64,000 nt of DNA from Chloropicon primus (lineage: Eukaryota > Chlorophyta > Chloropicophyceae > Chloropicales > Chloropicaceae), in contig CP060755.1 in NCBI GenBank assembly GCA_023205875.1, positions 1,612,001 through 1,676,000 of the forward strand, in the 5' to 3' direction. The notes below the pieces were generated by a model. That model did not search any database. It was not told the origin of the DNA and saw only the letters and a list, made by a program, of their open reading frames with translations. This document shows positions 9,711 through 19,500 of the stretch, piece after piece. Each line of letters opens with the position of its first letter. The first letter of the stretch is position 1. Position numbers and translations under genes: made by a program.

Positions 9711-9788
9711 ACATTCATTATTATTGTTATACCCAATCCTCTGGCTCCGCCGGATCCATGCCCGGGCTTTCGCTTTTGCGCTTCAATC

Positions 9789-9808
9789 GAAAATGAAATT
9801 TCATTTTC
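9789..9808. promoter_or_regulatory. 20-bp perfect palindrome in the leader of the ANTH-like gene
   Basis: GAAAATGAAATTTCATTTTC reads the same on both strands. It is followed by two copies of TTTTCCCGG (9804-9812 and 9815-9823). It lies about 110 bases before the chosen start codon. It could be a binding site for a dimeric factor; no function is known to me. Confidence 0.4.
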
Positions 9809-9920
9809 CCGGATTTTTCCCGGTAACGCCTCGCCTCGGAAGATCAAACCATGGATGGAAACGGAGCAGGAGGGCGGAGGAGGCGGAGGCCCCTCCTCCT
9901 CATTTCACGCGCGCATCACG

Positions 9921-11108
9921 ATGTCGGCCCCCAAAGCGAAGAGGGCGTCGCCCAGGAGCGTCCTTGCGGACTTCTTCTCCCCCCGTCGGATCGACTTCCA
10001 CAAGGAGAAGGCGACGACCGTCGGCCTGAGCCAGGGCTACGTCTCCTTCGAGGACGAGGAGAAGAGCCAGTGGTACGGGAGCAAGGGCAAGGATTACCCG
10101 GAGCACGACCAGGCTCGGAGGGAGAGGGAGGCGAGGCGGGCGAAGGAGGCGAAGCGGGCGAAGGAGGCGAAGCTCCCGGCGACGAGGCAGCCGGACATCT
10201 TCGACGTCCTGGCCGAGAAGATCCAGCTGGCGTCCCTCAAGGGCATCCTGGACAAGGCCACGGACCCCGAGGGGTACTACGCGCCCAAGGAGAAGCACGT
10301 GGAGAAGGTCGTGAAGATGGCCAAGCATCCTGCCAAGGCCAAGGCGATCGCCGAGCACTTTGACGACGTCCTGAAGGCGTGCAGCAAGGGCTCGCTCACG
10401 AGGGCGGACTACGCGATCAAGATCATGAAGGTGTGCTACGTCCTCCACAGCGTGATGAAGAAGGGGACGGCCCAGGCCTACAGGAACGTGTTCGGGAACT
10501 ACCCGGACATCTTCGAGATCCCCCAGATCGCCCTGCCGAAGAGCATCCCGTCGTCCTGCGTTGAGGCGAGGATGGCGGTGGCGTACGCCGCCTACCTGAA
10601 CACCCGGGTCAAGCTGAGGCAGCATGACACCCTCCAGAGGCTCGGCGGGAGCGAGGAGGTCCTCTCGATCCACGGCCTCAGCAGCATCAGCGCCCTTGAC
10701 CTCTTCGAGAAGGGCCTGGCGTGCAGGTTCTACCGCAAGAGGGACCTGTCCAGCGTGTTCCCAAGGGACACCATCCACCTATTCCAGGCCCACATCGTGT
10801 CTGACCTCCTGGGGCACTTCGACAGGCTCGCGGCGGAGGTCGAGGAGAAGGGGGAGGCGTCCGGCTGCCCCGAGGCGATGGCCGAGCTCCTGGCCAAGAG
10901 GGAGCAGCAGTTCGTCGCCTGGGCCGAGCGCATGCAGGCCGCCAAGCACATGTGCGACGGGGAGTACACCTGCCTGGCGTCCATCCGCAGGTCCGTCCAG
11001 AGCAAGGAGAGGAGGCAGAAGGAGGAGGAGAGGGAGGAGGAGGAGAGGGCCAGGAAGGCGGCGGCGAGCCCCTTCAAGCCCCTCCCGGACCTCCTGGACC
11101 TGAGCTGA
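9921..11108 (+). CDS. ANTH/ENTH-like clathrin adaptor protein
   Basis: 395 residues from the ATG at 9921; an in-frame ATG at 9855 would add 22 Gly-rich residues. Residues about 75-240 look like an all-helical ANTH domain as in AP180/CALM: ADYAIKIMKVCYVLHSVMKK resembles the 'H-lL-.G' helix, and ARMAVAYAAYLNTRVKL resembles the YxxYLxxR helix. A basic region near residue 70 could meet phosphoinositides. The C terminus PFKPLPDLLDLS holds a DLLDL clathrin-box-like motif after a charged coiled coil. Together these suggest endocytic vesicle coat assembly. The match is by pattern, not by a strong signature, so the family call is moderate. Confidence 0.55.
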   Translation: MSAPKAKRASPRSVLADFFSPRRIDFHKEKATTVGLSQGYVSFEDEEKSQWYGSKGKDYPEHDQARREREARRAKEAKRAKEAKLPATRQPDIFDVLAEKIQLASLKGILDKATDPEGYYAPKEKHVEKVVKMAKHPAKAKAIAEHFDDVLKACSKGSLTRADYAIKIMKVCYVLHSVMKKGTAQAYRNVFGNYPDIFEIPQIALPKSIPSSCVEARMAVAYAAYLNTRVKLRQHDTLQRLGGSEEVLSIHGLSSISALDLFEKGLACRFYRKRDLSSVFPRDTIHLFQAHIVSDLLGHFDRLAAEVEEKGEASGCPEAMAELLAKREQQFVAWAERMQAAKHMCDGEYTCLASIRRSVQSKERRQKEEEREEEERARKAAASPFKPLPDLLDLS

Positions 11109-11490
11109 GCACAAGCACAACGACGACGACGACGACGACGACGGACGGAGAGCGCGCGGAGGAGGGGACTCTCCGAAAAAGACGTTTTTTTTCTCAGCTA
11201 TGATTCTTATTATTATATTCTTTCATTATTCCTTCGGATTGCTTTGTCGACGACACCCCCGCCCCACTCCTCTTGGTCCAAAAGTTGTCCCACACCGACC
11301 GCAGCTGGATTTCGTCCGAGTCAGCACCCCCTATTTTTCTGGCTCCACAAGTGGATAATCCCATGGGAGGATTTCATCCACGGACGGGGGGAAAGAAGAA
11401 ACACAGGAACAGTTGCAACGGAGACCAAAGACCACACCTGCTGCTGCTGCTGCGGCACACGAAGAGGAAAAAAGGAAGAAGCGTCGCGTC
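11109..11490. other. intergenic region between ANTH-like gene and small orphan gene
   Basis: 382 bases. A CGA run (11118-11142) follows the stop, then an AT-rich stretch near 11195-11230 that probably ends the upstream transcript. I see no further gene; the rest is presumably promoter of the next gene. Confidence 0.5.
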
Positions 11491-12114
11491 ATGGTGCTGC
11501 ACGAGGACGGCGACGATGAGGGTGGTGGTGGGGCGTTACGAGGCGTTACGAGGAGGGGTCCCTTCCGCGAGGACCGAAGGAAGGCTCTTTTGCTGGACGC
11601 GAGGGCTTGGATTTTGGAGGCGATCCGGTGCAGCGATGCTTCCCAGCTGCTGGCGACGATCCTGCCGCAATACGAGAGGCTCTTCGGCGAGCCCCCGTCC
11701 GAGCTCGTCGCTCAGCAAGGTGAGCGCTCTCAGGATCTCCTCGCCAGAGGGAGAGTTGCTGACAGTGTCTTTGACTCTTTTTCGTTCTGCTTTCTTCTCT
11801 CTCGTGCTGCTGCTGCTGCTGCCGTCGCCGTGGTCATTTGCAACGCGCGCGCGCGCCCGAAAGACTTCGAGCGGATGAGCCCTGCCTGCTGGATCCGAGT
11901 GAAGAGGCTTCTCACGTACTCCCTCCTCACAAGGCTCCACGAGGAGATCAGGAGGGAGTCCGTTGTTGTCGCTCCTGTCCCAAACCTCAAGGACGGCGAC
12001 GGCGACGAGGACTGCGGGAGGAAGGTGGCTTGCATCGCGGGCTGCCTCAAGCTCATGCTTCAGGAGGAGACCCACCGGATCAGACTCCTGCAGCAGGCCG
12101 GGGCGCCGGTTTGA
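11491..12114 (+). CDS. small uncharacterised helical protein, two exons
   Basis: Exon 1 11491-11719 and exon 2 11864-12114 join across a GT-AG intron (donor AAG|GTGAGC, acceptor AAAG|ACTTC) to give 159 residues. The intron is 144 bases long and has no stop in frame, so a version retaining it (207 residues) would also be open. The splice is preferred because intron translation is a Ser/Phe/Ala run with no relation to the flanks. The product looks all-helical (RKALLLDARAWILEAIRC, IRVKRLLTYSLLTRLHEEIR) with scattered cysteines. I do not recognise the family. Confidence 0.55.
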   Translation: MVLHEDGDDEGGGGALRGVTRRGPFREDRRKALLLDARAWILEAIRCSDASQLLATILPQYERLFGEPPSELVAQQGERSQDLLARGRVADSVFDSFSFCFLLSRAAAAAAVAVVICNARARPKDFERMSPACWIRVKRLLTYSLLTRLHEEIRRESVVVAPVPNLKDGDGDEDCGRKVACIAGCLKLMLQEETHRIRLLQQAGAPV

Positions 12115-12276
12115 TGCACCGCCTTCGGTCGTTCCGCAAAGCGAAAGCAAAGCGCGCCTAGTTTCCTAGTTCCTGTTTCAATATAACTAATGTACACAAC
12201 AAAACGACAAAAAGAATACACACATGTTTTCGTATAATGTACTTTCAAACACCCCGCCTTTGCCCTTGGTCACTGG

Positions 12277-14301
12277 TCACTCGTGGGCTCTGTACCTCAA
12301 GGCAATGTAGACCAGGGCCCTCAGCGCGATCAGCATGCAGAGGAGTATCGAGACTTCCGTTCCCCCGTAGGCGTCCGATTTCACGACGCCGAGGGCCCCG
12401 TAGTCGCAGATCCCCTCCGTGCTCGGGTTCTCTCCGCCGCACTTGGCGAGGGCTCCCCTCAGGTGAAGCTTCACCATGGCCGACCAGCCGTACATGATGT
12501 ACGAAAGGTACTTGGCCCAGGACATCCAGGCGGGCGTCGTCCTCACGAAGAATCCTCCGGTCAACATAATCGTCAGCATCAGTACCGTCGCCGCGGACTG
12601 GGCCCTCTTCAAGTTCAGGAACCAAGCCCCCAGGAAGAGCCCAAGGGACGCCGCGGTGAAGCAGACCAGGAGGACAATACACATACTCAACACGTAAGCT
12701 CCCACGGAAGCTTTGAGACCGACCATGACGTAAATTCCCGTGGACACCAGGAGCGGGAGGCAAGTGTCCAGGGGCAGGTCCGCGAGAGTTCTGCCGAAGA
12801 AGAAGGCCGAGACGCAGTACATCCCACTGGCCCTCTCCTTCATCAGCATGGTCTTCTCGTTCGGGAACGTGAAAATGCTCGAAAAGAGCAACGAGAAGGA
12901 GAGGTATGTCAGCATGAAGAACAAGACGCCGCTGACGTCCATGGCCCCCTCGGTGGTTCCCGTGTTCTTGGACAGGCCTGACTGCCACCACAACATTCCG
13001 CAAAGCACGGCTACGAACATCATCGTGAAGACCGTGTCCACCGAGAACTTCTCGAACCTGCGGTCCTTGAGGGACCGGATCGCGATGACCCGGACTTGAG
13101 TGGCGAAGGTCGCCCCGAGCTCCTTCTTGTACTCCTCCCCGAGGCCGCCGCCACCTTTCTTGTCAATGGCGAGGGGAACCAATGCGGTGTCTGTCCCTCC
13201 CTTGGACTCAAGACCCCTCCCCCTCTCGATCGCGCGAAGGAGGGCCTTGAGCTCGGGGTCCGTGTTCTGCACGACAGATGTCCGATCCTTGGCCTTCTTC
13301 GAGCCGTCGCCGCTCCACCCGGACGCGACGTCCAAAAAGTAGTCCGCGGGATTCATGCCGTACGGCATGGCGTACCCGATCTCGGCAAAGTAATCCGTGG
13401 CCGCCGAGGCGTCGCCGTAGAAGAGCAGGTGACCCTGACCCATCAGCAGGAGTTTGTCCAGCATCTGGTAGATCCTGGAGGACGGCTGGTGGATAGTCGT
13501 CACGATGGTGCGGTTCCCGACCTGAGCCAGGGTCTCCAGGGTCCCGATCAGGTTGAGCGCGGTGGTGGAGTCGAGTCCGGAGGTGGGCTCGTCCAGCAGA
13601 ATCACGGAGGGGTTGTACAGGAGCTCCTGACCGATCGCCACCCTCTTCTTCTCCCCGCCGGAGATGCCTCGCCTGCCCACGCGGAACCCACCGATGATGG
13701 AGCCCTTCACCTTGCTGATTCCCAAGACCTCCAGGATGATGTACACCCTCTCCCTCTTCTCCGCTTCCGTCATCGCCCTCGGCAGCCTGAGCACCGCGGT
13801 GTAGTACAGGGTCTCGAACACCGTGAGCCCCTCGTACAGAGCGTCCTCCTGAGTGACGTACCCGAGCTGGCGCTTGAAGGCCTTGTCGGTGGGCTTGTGC
13901 TGGTCGTTGTACAAGATGCTTCCGGTGTGTCTGGCCTTGTTCCTGCCCGCGAGGAGGGAGATGAAGGTGGTCTTCCCCGAGCCGCTGGGGCCCATGATGG
14001 CCACGACCTCCCCGGGGTTCACCACCCCCGTGATGTTGTGCAGGATCTGCCTCTCCTTCTTGTCCGCACCCTTGATCACTTCGTCCTTACCGCGCCCGAA
14101 CGCCTTCTTCAGCTTGTTCAGCTTGGACATCATACCGGGTACCTCGAAGTGTGCAGGAACGTAGCAGCAGACTTCGTTAAAGGTGAGGTGCATGGGTGTC
14201 TTCGGCTTCGGCATGAAGTCCACCTCCTTGACCACGTTCTTACTCCCGTCCACGTCGATGGGGTGGCTCATGCCACTCAAGTCTATGTGAATGGAGCCCA
14301 T
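12277..14301 (-). CDS. ABCG half-transporter, copy 3 (inverted)
   Basis: 674 residues from the ATG at 14301. Same fold order as copies 1 and 2: Walker A GPSGSGKT, signature ISGGEKKR, VILLDEPTSGLD, six membrane spans. The N terminus (FMPKPKTPMHLTFNEVCCYV) and the membrane half are diverged, but from about residue 185 to 340 the protein is the same as copy 1, including the residues where copy 2 differs, and the DNA there (13,310-13,760) matches copy 1. This patchwork suggests gene conversion between copies on opposite strands some 10 kb apart. It converges on the small orphan gene with 162 bases between them. Confidence 0.93.
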   Translation of the reverse strand: MGSIHIDLSGMSHPIDVDGSKNVVKEVDFMPKPKTPMHLTFNEVCCYVPAHFEVPGMMSKLNKLKKAFGRGKDEVIKGADKKERQILHNITGVVNPGEVVAIMGPSGSGKTTFISLLAGRNKARHTGSILYNDQHKPTDKAFKRQLGYVTQEDALYEGLTVFETLYYTAVLRLPRAMTEAEKRERVYIILEVLGISKVKGSIIGGFRVGRRGISGGEKKRVAIGQELLYNPSVILLDEPTSGLDSTTALNLIGTLETLAQVGNRTIVTTIHQPSSRIYQMLDKLLLMGQGHLLFYGDASAATDYFAEIGYAMPYGMNPADYFLDVASGWSGDGSKKAKDRTSVVQNTDPELKALLRAIERGRGLESKGGTDTALVPLAIDKKGGGGLGEEYKKELGATFATQVRVIAIRSLKDRRFEKFSVDTVFTMMFVAVLCGMLWWQSGLSKNTGTTEGAMDVSGVLFFMLTYLSFSLLFSSIFTFPNEKTMLMKERASGMYCVSAFFFGRTLADLPLDTCLPLLVSTGIYVMVGLKASVGAYVLSMCIVLLVCFTAASLGLFLGAWFLNLKRAQSAATVLMLTIMLTGGFFVRTTPAWMSWAKYLSYIMYGWSAMVKLHLRGALAKCGGENPSTEGICDYGALGVVKSDAYGGTEVSILLCMLIALRALVYIALRYRAHE

Positions 14302-14473
14302 CTTGCCCGCGTCAAAGGCGACACACTCTTTGCCTTGCCGCCAATCCAATCAATCAATGGGCGTGTTGTGTGGGCTGACGGACCCCTTTTCCCACCACAA
14401 ACGCAAAATCGCAGATTTGGGGTCGATCGAAGAAGCAAGTCCAGGGGGGGGGGACGTAACGATCCTATAACAA

Positions 14474-16268
14474 TCAATCGTCGATGTCGTCCTCGTCGAT
14501 GAGCTTCTGCAGGTTCTTGTGCAGCATCGCTGCTCGCTCCGGGGACATCTTCCGCTTCCCTTTGTCTTCCATGGGCAGCGCGACTGCGACGTCCCCCCCA
14601 GAGGGATTTGCGATGATGAAACTGTCCGTCTGGTTAGAGGGGCTCTCCATCATCGCGCTGGGGTCCGACACATCGACGAGGTGGCTGAGCGCTGCCGCAT
14701 TGGAAGACAGTTTACCACCGAAGGCCTCGTCTCTGGAATTCCCTCCGGAGGAGGACCGGAAGTGGCTGAGGGCAGCCTCGTTTCCTGCCAACTTGCTCTC
14801 GCTCGTGTACAGACCCGGCCTCCTCCTCCTCTTGACCACCACGAAGCTAAGAACGCCCGCGACTGCGAGAACAACGAGCGCTGCCGCTACAGAACCGGCC
14901 AGGATCTCCACCGAGTTCTCGTTCCCCCGCCCCTCGGCCCCCTCCTGCGAGGACGACGACTGCGTTGGACCCATCACGTCCTGATCATCCCCCGCCTTGG
15001 TTCGGAGGACCTCGGAGTTCGAGTTCCCTTCCTTGGCTCCCCCCTCCGGAGGTGTCATCATCGGCTCCGTCGGCCCCGGCTCCGCTTCGGGGAATTCCTC
15101 CTGATCACCCCCCGCCGTGGTTCGGAGGACCTCGGACTTCGAGTTCCCTTCCTTGGCTCCCCCCTCCGGAGGTGTCATCATCGGCTCCGTCGGCCCCGGC
15201 TCCGCCTCGGGGGACTCCTCCGAGGCGCATTCCGGGATGCCCGGTCCCTCCAAAACGATGCTGAAGACGGAGGTCTGGTTTCTAGCCGATATGTTCGCAT
15301 CCAAAACCTGCGGGCCGCAACCCAGCTTGACCTCGAGCACCTCGTCGACTTCCAAGAGGATCCTCCTTCCCGAGGAGAGGACCCCAGGCACGCGTCTGGT
15401 GAACCTGGTGCTTTCCACCTCGCACCCCTCCCCCTTGCAGTCGAGGTCGACCGTGGCCTCGGGACCCAGCATGGAAAGCAAGTTCGTGATGTTAAACTGC
15501 GCGATGGAAGAGCGGAAAGAAGGGAGAATCAGTCAGTCCGAACAGGAAGGGCAAGACGGAGAAGGCCTAAGCAGCAGCACCCGAGTCACTACTTACGTAG
15601 AGGCTGTCCGTCTCGTTCTCGATGATCGCGACGTACTGCCCCTCCTTGCCCGTGGGCAGGAAGGTCACATTCTCATTCGAGAGGAGGCCCTGGTTCAGGG
15701 CGGAGACGAGGTCGCTGTCCGGGGGAAGAGTCAAAACCACCCTGCTCTGGGGCTCTCCTGCCCCCCTCTCCCCCTCCTCAGAAACGGTCTCGTTGGCCAC
15801 CACCACACCCGTCTCGTTCGCGTCGCCCCCCAGCACCGTCGTATCAGCGGCCGCATCCCCCGCAGGCGCGGTCGGCGCGCCGACCTCATCGTCTGCACCC
15901 CCGCTCCCTACGTCTCCAAGTCCGAGCTCCTCGTCCTCGAGGTCGGGGACGGCCTGGGTGTCGAGCGCGAGGTCGGGACCCCCCCCCGAGGCAATGGTAC
16001 CGCTGTCGTAATCCTTCCAGGCGTAGTAGCCCTTCACGAGCTTGTTGTACTTGTGGAAAAAGTCCCAGGTCTGCAAGGACCTCCTCGAGGCGGAAGGCGC
16101 CCCAGTCGCCGCGGTCCCAAGCGCAGCGGAGAGGAGGAGGAGGAGGAGGATGGGGCCCCACAGAGGCCTTAACCCCCCCCTCCGCGTCGCCGCAGCCGCA
16201 GCCGTCGTCCTCGTCGCTTTCCCTCGGACGGAGCGCGGAGACCCCTCCTGTGCTCGTCGTCGCCGCAT
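14474..16268 (-). CDS. type I membrane protein with internal repeat, uncharacterised
   Basis: Two exons, 15597-16268 and 14474-15496, joined over a 100-base GT-AG intron, give 564 residues. After a basic N terminus, PLWGPILLLLLLSAALG is a signal peptide. The outside part is about 390 residues with several N-glycosylation sites (NETG, NETV, NVTF, NETD, NITN) and few cysteines. ILAGSVAAALVVLAVAGVLS is the single span, followed by a KRRRR stop-transfer and a cytosolic tail of about 125 residues containing two similar blocks (NEAALSHFRSSSGGNSR and SNAAALSHLVDVSD). Just before the span a 40-residue unit rich in Pro, Glu and Gly is repeated twice. No known domain seen; a surface receptor or cell-wall link is possible. 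Confidence 0.7.
14981..15220. repeat. 120-bp tandem repeat, two units, coding
   Basis: Units 14981-15100 and 15101-15220 differ at only a handful of positions. They encode the doubled 40-residue Pro/Glu/Gly stalk (EAEPGPTEPMMTPPEGG) of the type I membrane protein. Confidence 0.9.
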
Positions 16269-16570
16269 CGTCGTCGTCGTGCCGCGCAACGGTCAATGGA
16301 AGTCAAAGTCAAAGGGTCAAAGGCCTCCCCTCTCTGCCCTCCTCCCTCGGGCCTTTTTGTCTCGGCCTCCTCGTAGGATCCGATTCCGCGGCGGTTACAA
16401 GCCGTTTTTGTGGTGTTTTTTTTTGAATCTTGGCGAGAAAGGAAACGGAAATGTGCGCACGACGGGGCCAAGGCGAAGGAAAGAGAAGAGCCTTTCTTGC
16501 AGTCGTTTGTCGTGTTGAATCACTGTCGCTTTACATGAGTTACTGCAATAATAATATCCCTCCTCCTCTA
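16269..16570. other. intergenic region between the type I membrane protein and UPL1-like genes
   Basis: 302 bases, both neighbours on the minus strand. It should hold the promoter of the membrane-protein gene and the 3' end of the UPL1-like transcript. No gene seen. Confidence 0.5.
16531..16535 (-). promoter_or_regulatory. TGTAA poly(A) signal of the UPL1-like gene
   Basis: TGTAA on the minus strand, 36 bases past the stop codon. Confidence 0.45.
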
Positions 16571-19500
16571 CTACACGAAACCGAAGCCCTGGGCGCCCTC
16601 TCGGATGGCCACCAGGAGCCTCTCCCTCAGCTTCTCCTTGGTCTCGTACTCCGGTATGTCCAGCTGGTTGAAGCACGTGTGGCTCGTCGGGAGGAGTTCC
16701 GTGGACACGAAGGCCTTGTGGATCTGGAACTTTTGGGGTCCGCTGACCCCCTGGAGGGACTTGAAGCCCTCGAGGGGAACCTTGGAGGTCCCCGTCACGA
16801 ACTGCACGAGCCTGGCCATGTCCTCCCTCTTGAGCTCGTTCAGGATCTCCCAGAACCACAGGACGACCTTGCTGGAGGGGAAGTATCCCGTGTACTCGGT
16901 GTTCTGCTTCAGGTCCCCGATGTCGTAGTCGGGCGTCCCGCTGATGATGAGCTCGAGCTCCTTCTCGGTAAAGATGTTCAAGAGATCCTTGCCGATGAGC
17001 TCCCAGAAGCCCTCCAGGAAGGCCTTGATCTGGGACTCGATGGCGTTGGTCATCCTGTGCTTGGCCACAAGGTTCACGTACTCCGCCTTGTTCTCGTTGG
17101 TCACGCTGATTTTGGCGCCGCCGGGCTTCAGCTCGACCACCGACTTCTTGTCAAAGTAGTCCGCCTCCGCCGTGAAGGTGAGCTCCAGGACGCCCTCGAT
17201 GTCGTTCTCGAGCATCCACTTGAGGTTCTTGAAGTAGTCGGGGTCCACGGCCTCGATGTCCTCGTAGGAAAGGGGCTCCCCCAGGAGGTGCTTGTACAAG
17301 GACCTCGTGAAGTAAGCGTCCAGGATCTGCCCGTCCACGAGGGCCTTGGCCACGAATCTGCCCACGAACTTGAAGTACTGCAGGTGGTCGACGCCCTCGT
17401 TCTGGATCATGCTGTTCGGGTTGGGCTGGAAAGTCACCCCGTTCCCTCCTGACGTGAAGAGCGCGAGCTCCTCCTTGAAGATGGCCCGGGACATGACCTG
17501 GTACCACTCCCTGGTCAGGCCTCCGGCGTCCACGCCGTCCTCCCCCTGGAACTGGACGTTGAGCCGGCCCTGCATCTCGTCCGCCGTTCTGTGGCGAAGC
17601 TGGTGGAAAGAGTCCTCGAAGACGCAGTCCCTTCGGACGTTCAGGCGGAGGGAGCCGTGGTGGTGGTCATCGCCCTTGCTGATCCTCCCCCTGAAGTAGG
17701 AGCACTTGTTCTCAAACTCGATGAGGCGAGGGTGCTTGAGCAAAACCTGGAAGTTATCCTCCAGACAGGAAGGGTCGTGACGGATCAGCGAGTTCACCAG
17801 CAGAGAGTGCTTCTCCGCAAAGCTTAGGAAGGTGAGGTCCGAGGCATTGGCGGCCTTGCCCCCGCTGGATCCCTCCTCCATGTTGCTCGTAATTGCGAAG
17901 CACACCATGATGGGGAAGTAGGGCAGGATCCTCTGGGGCGCGAGGGGAACGGCGCCCTCCTTGGGAGCAATCCTCTCAAGAGTCGCCTCAAGGGTGGTCG
18001 CCTGCTTCTCCAGCAGGCGCCACAGCGCTTGGGCTTGCTCCTTGAATCCCACAAAGCCGTCCACCTGGCTCAGCTCAAAGTCTTTGTGCCTCTTCCGCTC
18101 CTGGCCTTTGAGCTGTTCTATCTTCGACGAAATCTTCAAAAGCACGAATCCAGACTTGATGCTCAGGCAGGACGACTCCTTCTCCGAGATCTGCTGGCTG
18201 ACTTCCGACATGCACTGCGAGATGACCGACTGCCCCTCTGCCAGGAGAGCGCTGATCATCTTTTTGGTGTGCTTCACGCTCAGAATCGTGCAGACATAGC
18301 TCATGATCTTCTGAACGCAGTCCAAAGGCGGCCTCTCCACAACCATAGCTAAGAGAGCAGGAAGGAGCTCCAGGTAGGTGGAAGAGAGGGCTTGAACAGC
18401 TTGCTGACACTGGGCTTCTGGCAGCCGAGCGGGTTCAGATTTCTTGGGCTTGCTCTCCTCCTTCTTCTTGTCCCCCTCCTTCTTTTTCGCCGCTTCCCTC
18501 TCTTTCAAGATCCATCTCGTCACATTATTGAGGACTCCTTCAAGAAGCTGCAGCACCAAGTCAAACATGCCACTGCGGCTGCCGTTCTCAAACTCACTGG
18601 AGAGCAGCATGAACAGCTGCTCAACAATTGTCGTGCTGTCGTCCTCTCTCCTTGCAGCCTTGCCCTTCTTGTCCCTCGAAACTCTCTTTCTCTTGTAAGA
18701 ATGCGTCAAGAGCATCATAGATATCTCTGCATCGTGCTTGATCAAATACATGAGCAGGGACATGATCCTCTCCAAGATGAGAGTGGGGACCCCATAAGTA
18801 GATTTCTGAGCGAAATGAGCGTCCCCTTGGCAACCATACAACCAGTAGTCACCCCGCTTTGATTTGCTGGGATCCGAGCCCTTTGCCTTCTCTGCCCCAG
18901 GCTTGCCTTTTTGCATCGAATGACCCAAAATTTCCGAGAAGCAAGCAAGCAAATGTCTGCATGACTCCGGATGCCCGCAAATATTCATGAGCACTCTCTG
19001 CATCAGACCTTTTCCAAGGGACGAGGCTACGCGAAAGAGGCGAACGACGGAAGCAACACCATCCTTGGAGATGGGAGGCTGGGAGTGGGAAAGAATTTCC
19101 CTCCTGTTTGCCAACTTGTTCCCATGCGCGCCCCGCTTCCCTCGGGGGGGTCCGTTGTTCTGTCCGCCCTCAAGATTTTGAGCCAGAATAAGCCGCCCCG
19201 GAAATGAGTTCCTGCTTGGCCCCCCATTTCTCTGAGTCACGGCACTGTAAGAGGAGTCTTGCCCAAACGTGTAGGTCTGAAACGACCTCGAGTTCACCCT
19301 CTCACGAGCATTCTGCGCTTCCGCGAGCACATCTGGTGGCAATGAATTGATAATGCTTTCATCGAGTGTCAGCAGCACCTCTTCGCGAATCTCCGGGGGG
19401 AACGTTGCGATAATGCTTGCGATATCCATTTCAGCACCAGAAGTTGCTGCTTGCTGAGCTCTAGCATTCCGAGCGCTTTGTTGCTGAGCAAGGACTTCAT

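Noticed and set aside
13096-14502. 468-codon plus-strand frame opposite ABCG copy 3
   Set aside because: Antisense shadow with the same wording as the shadows of the other copies.
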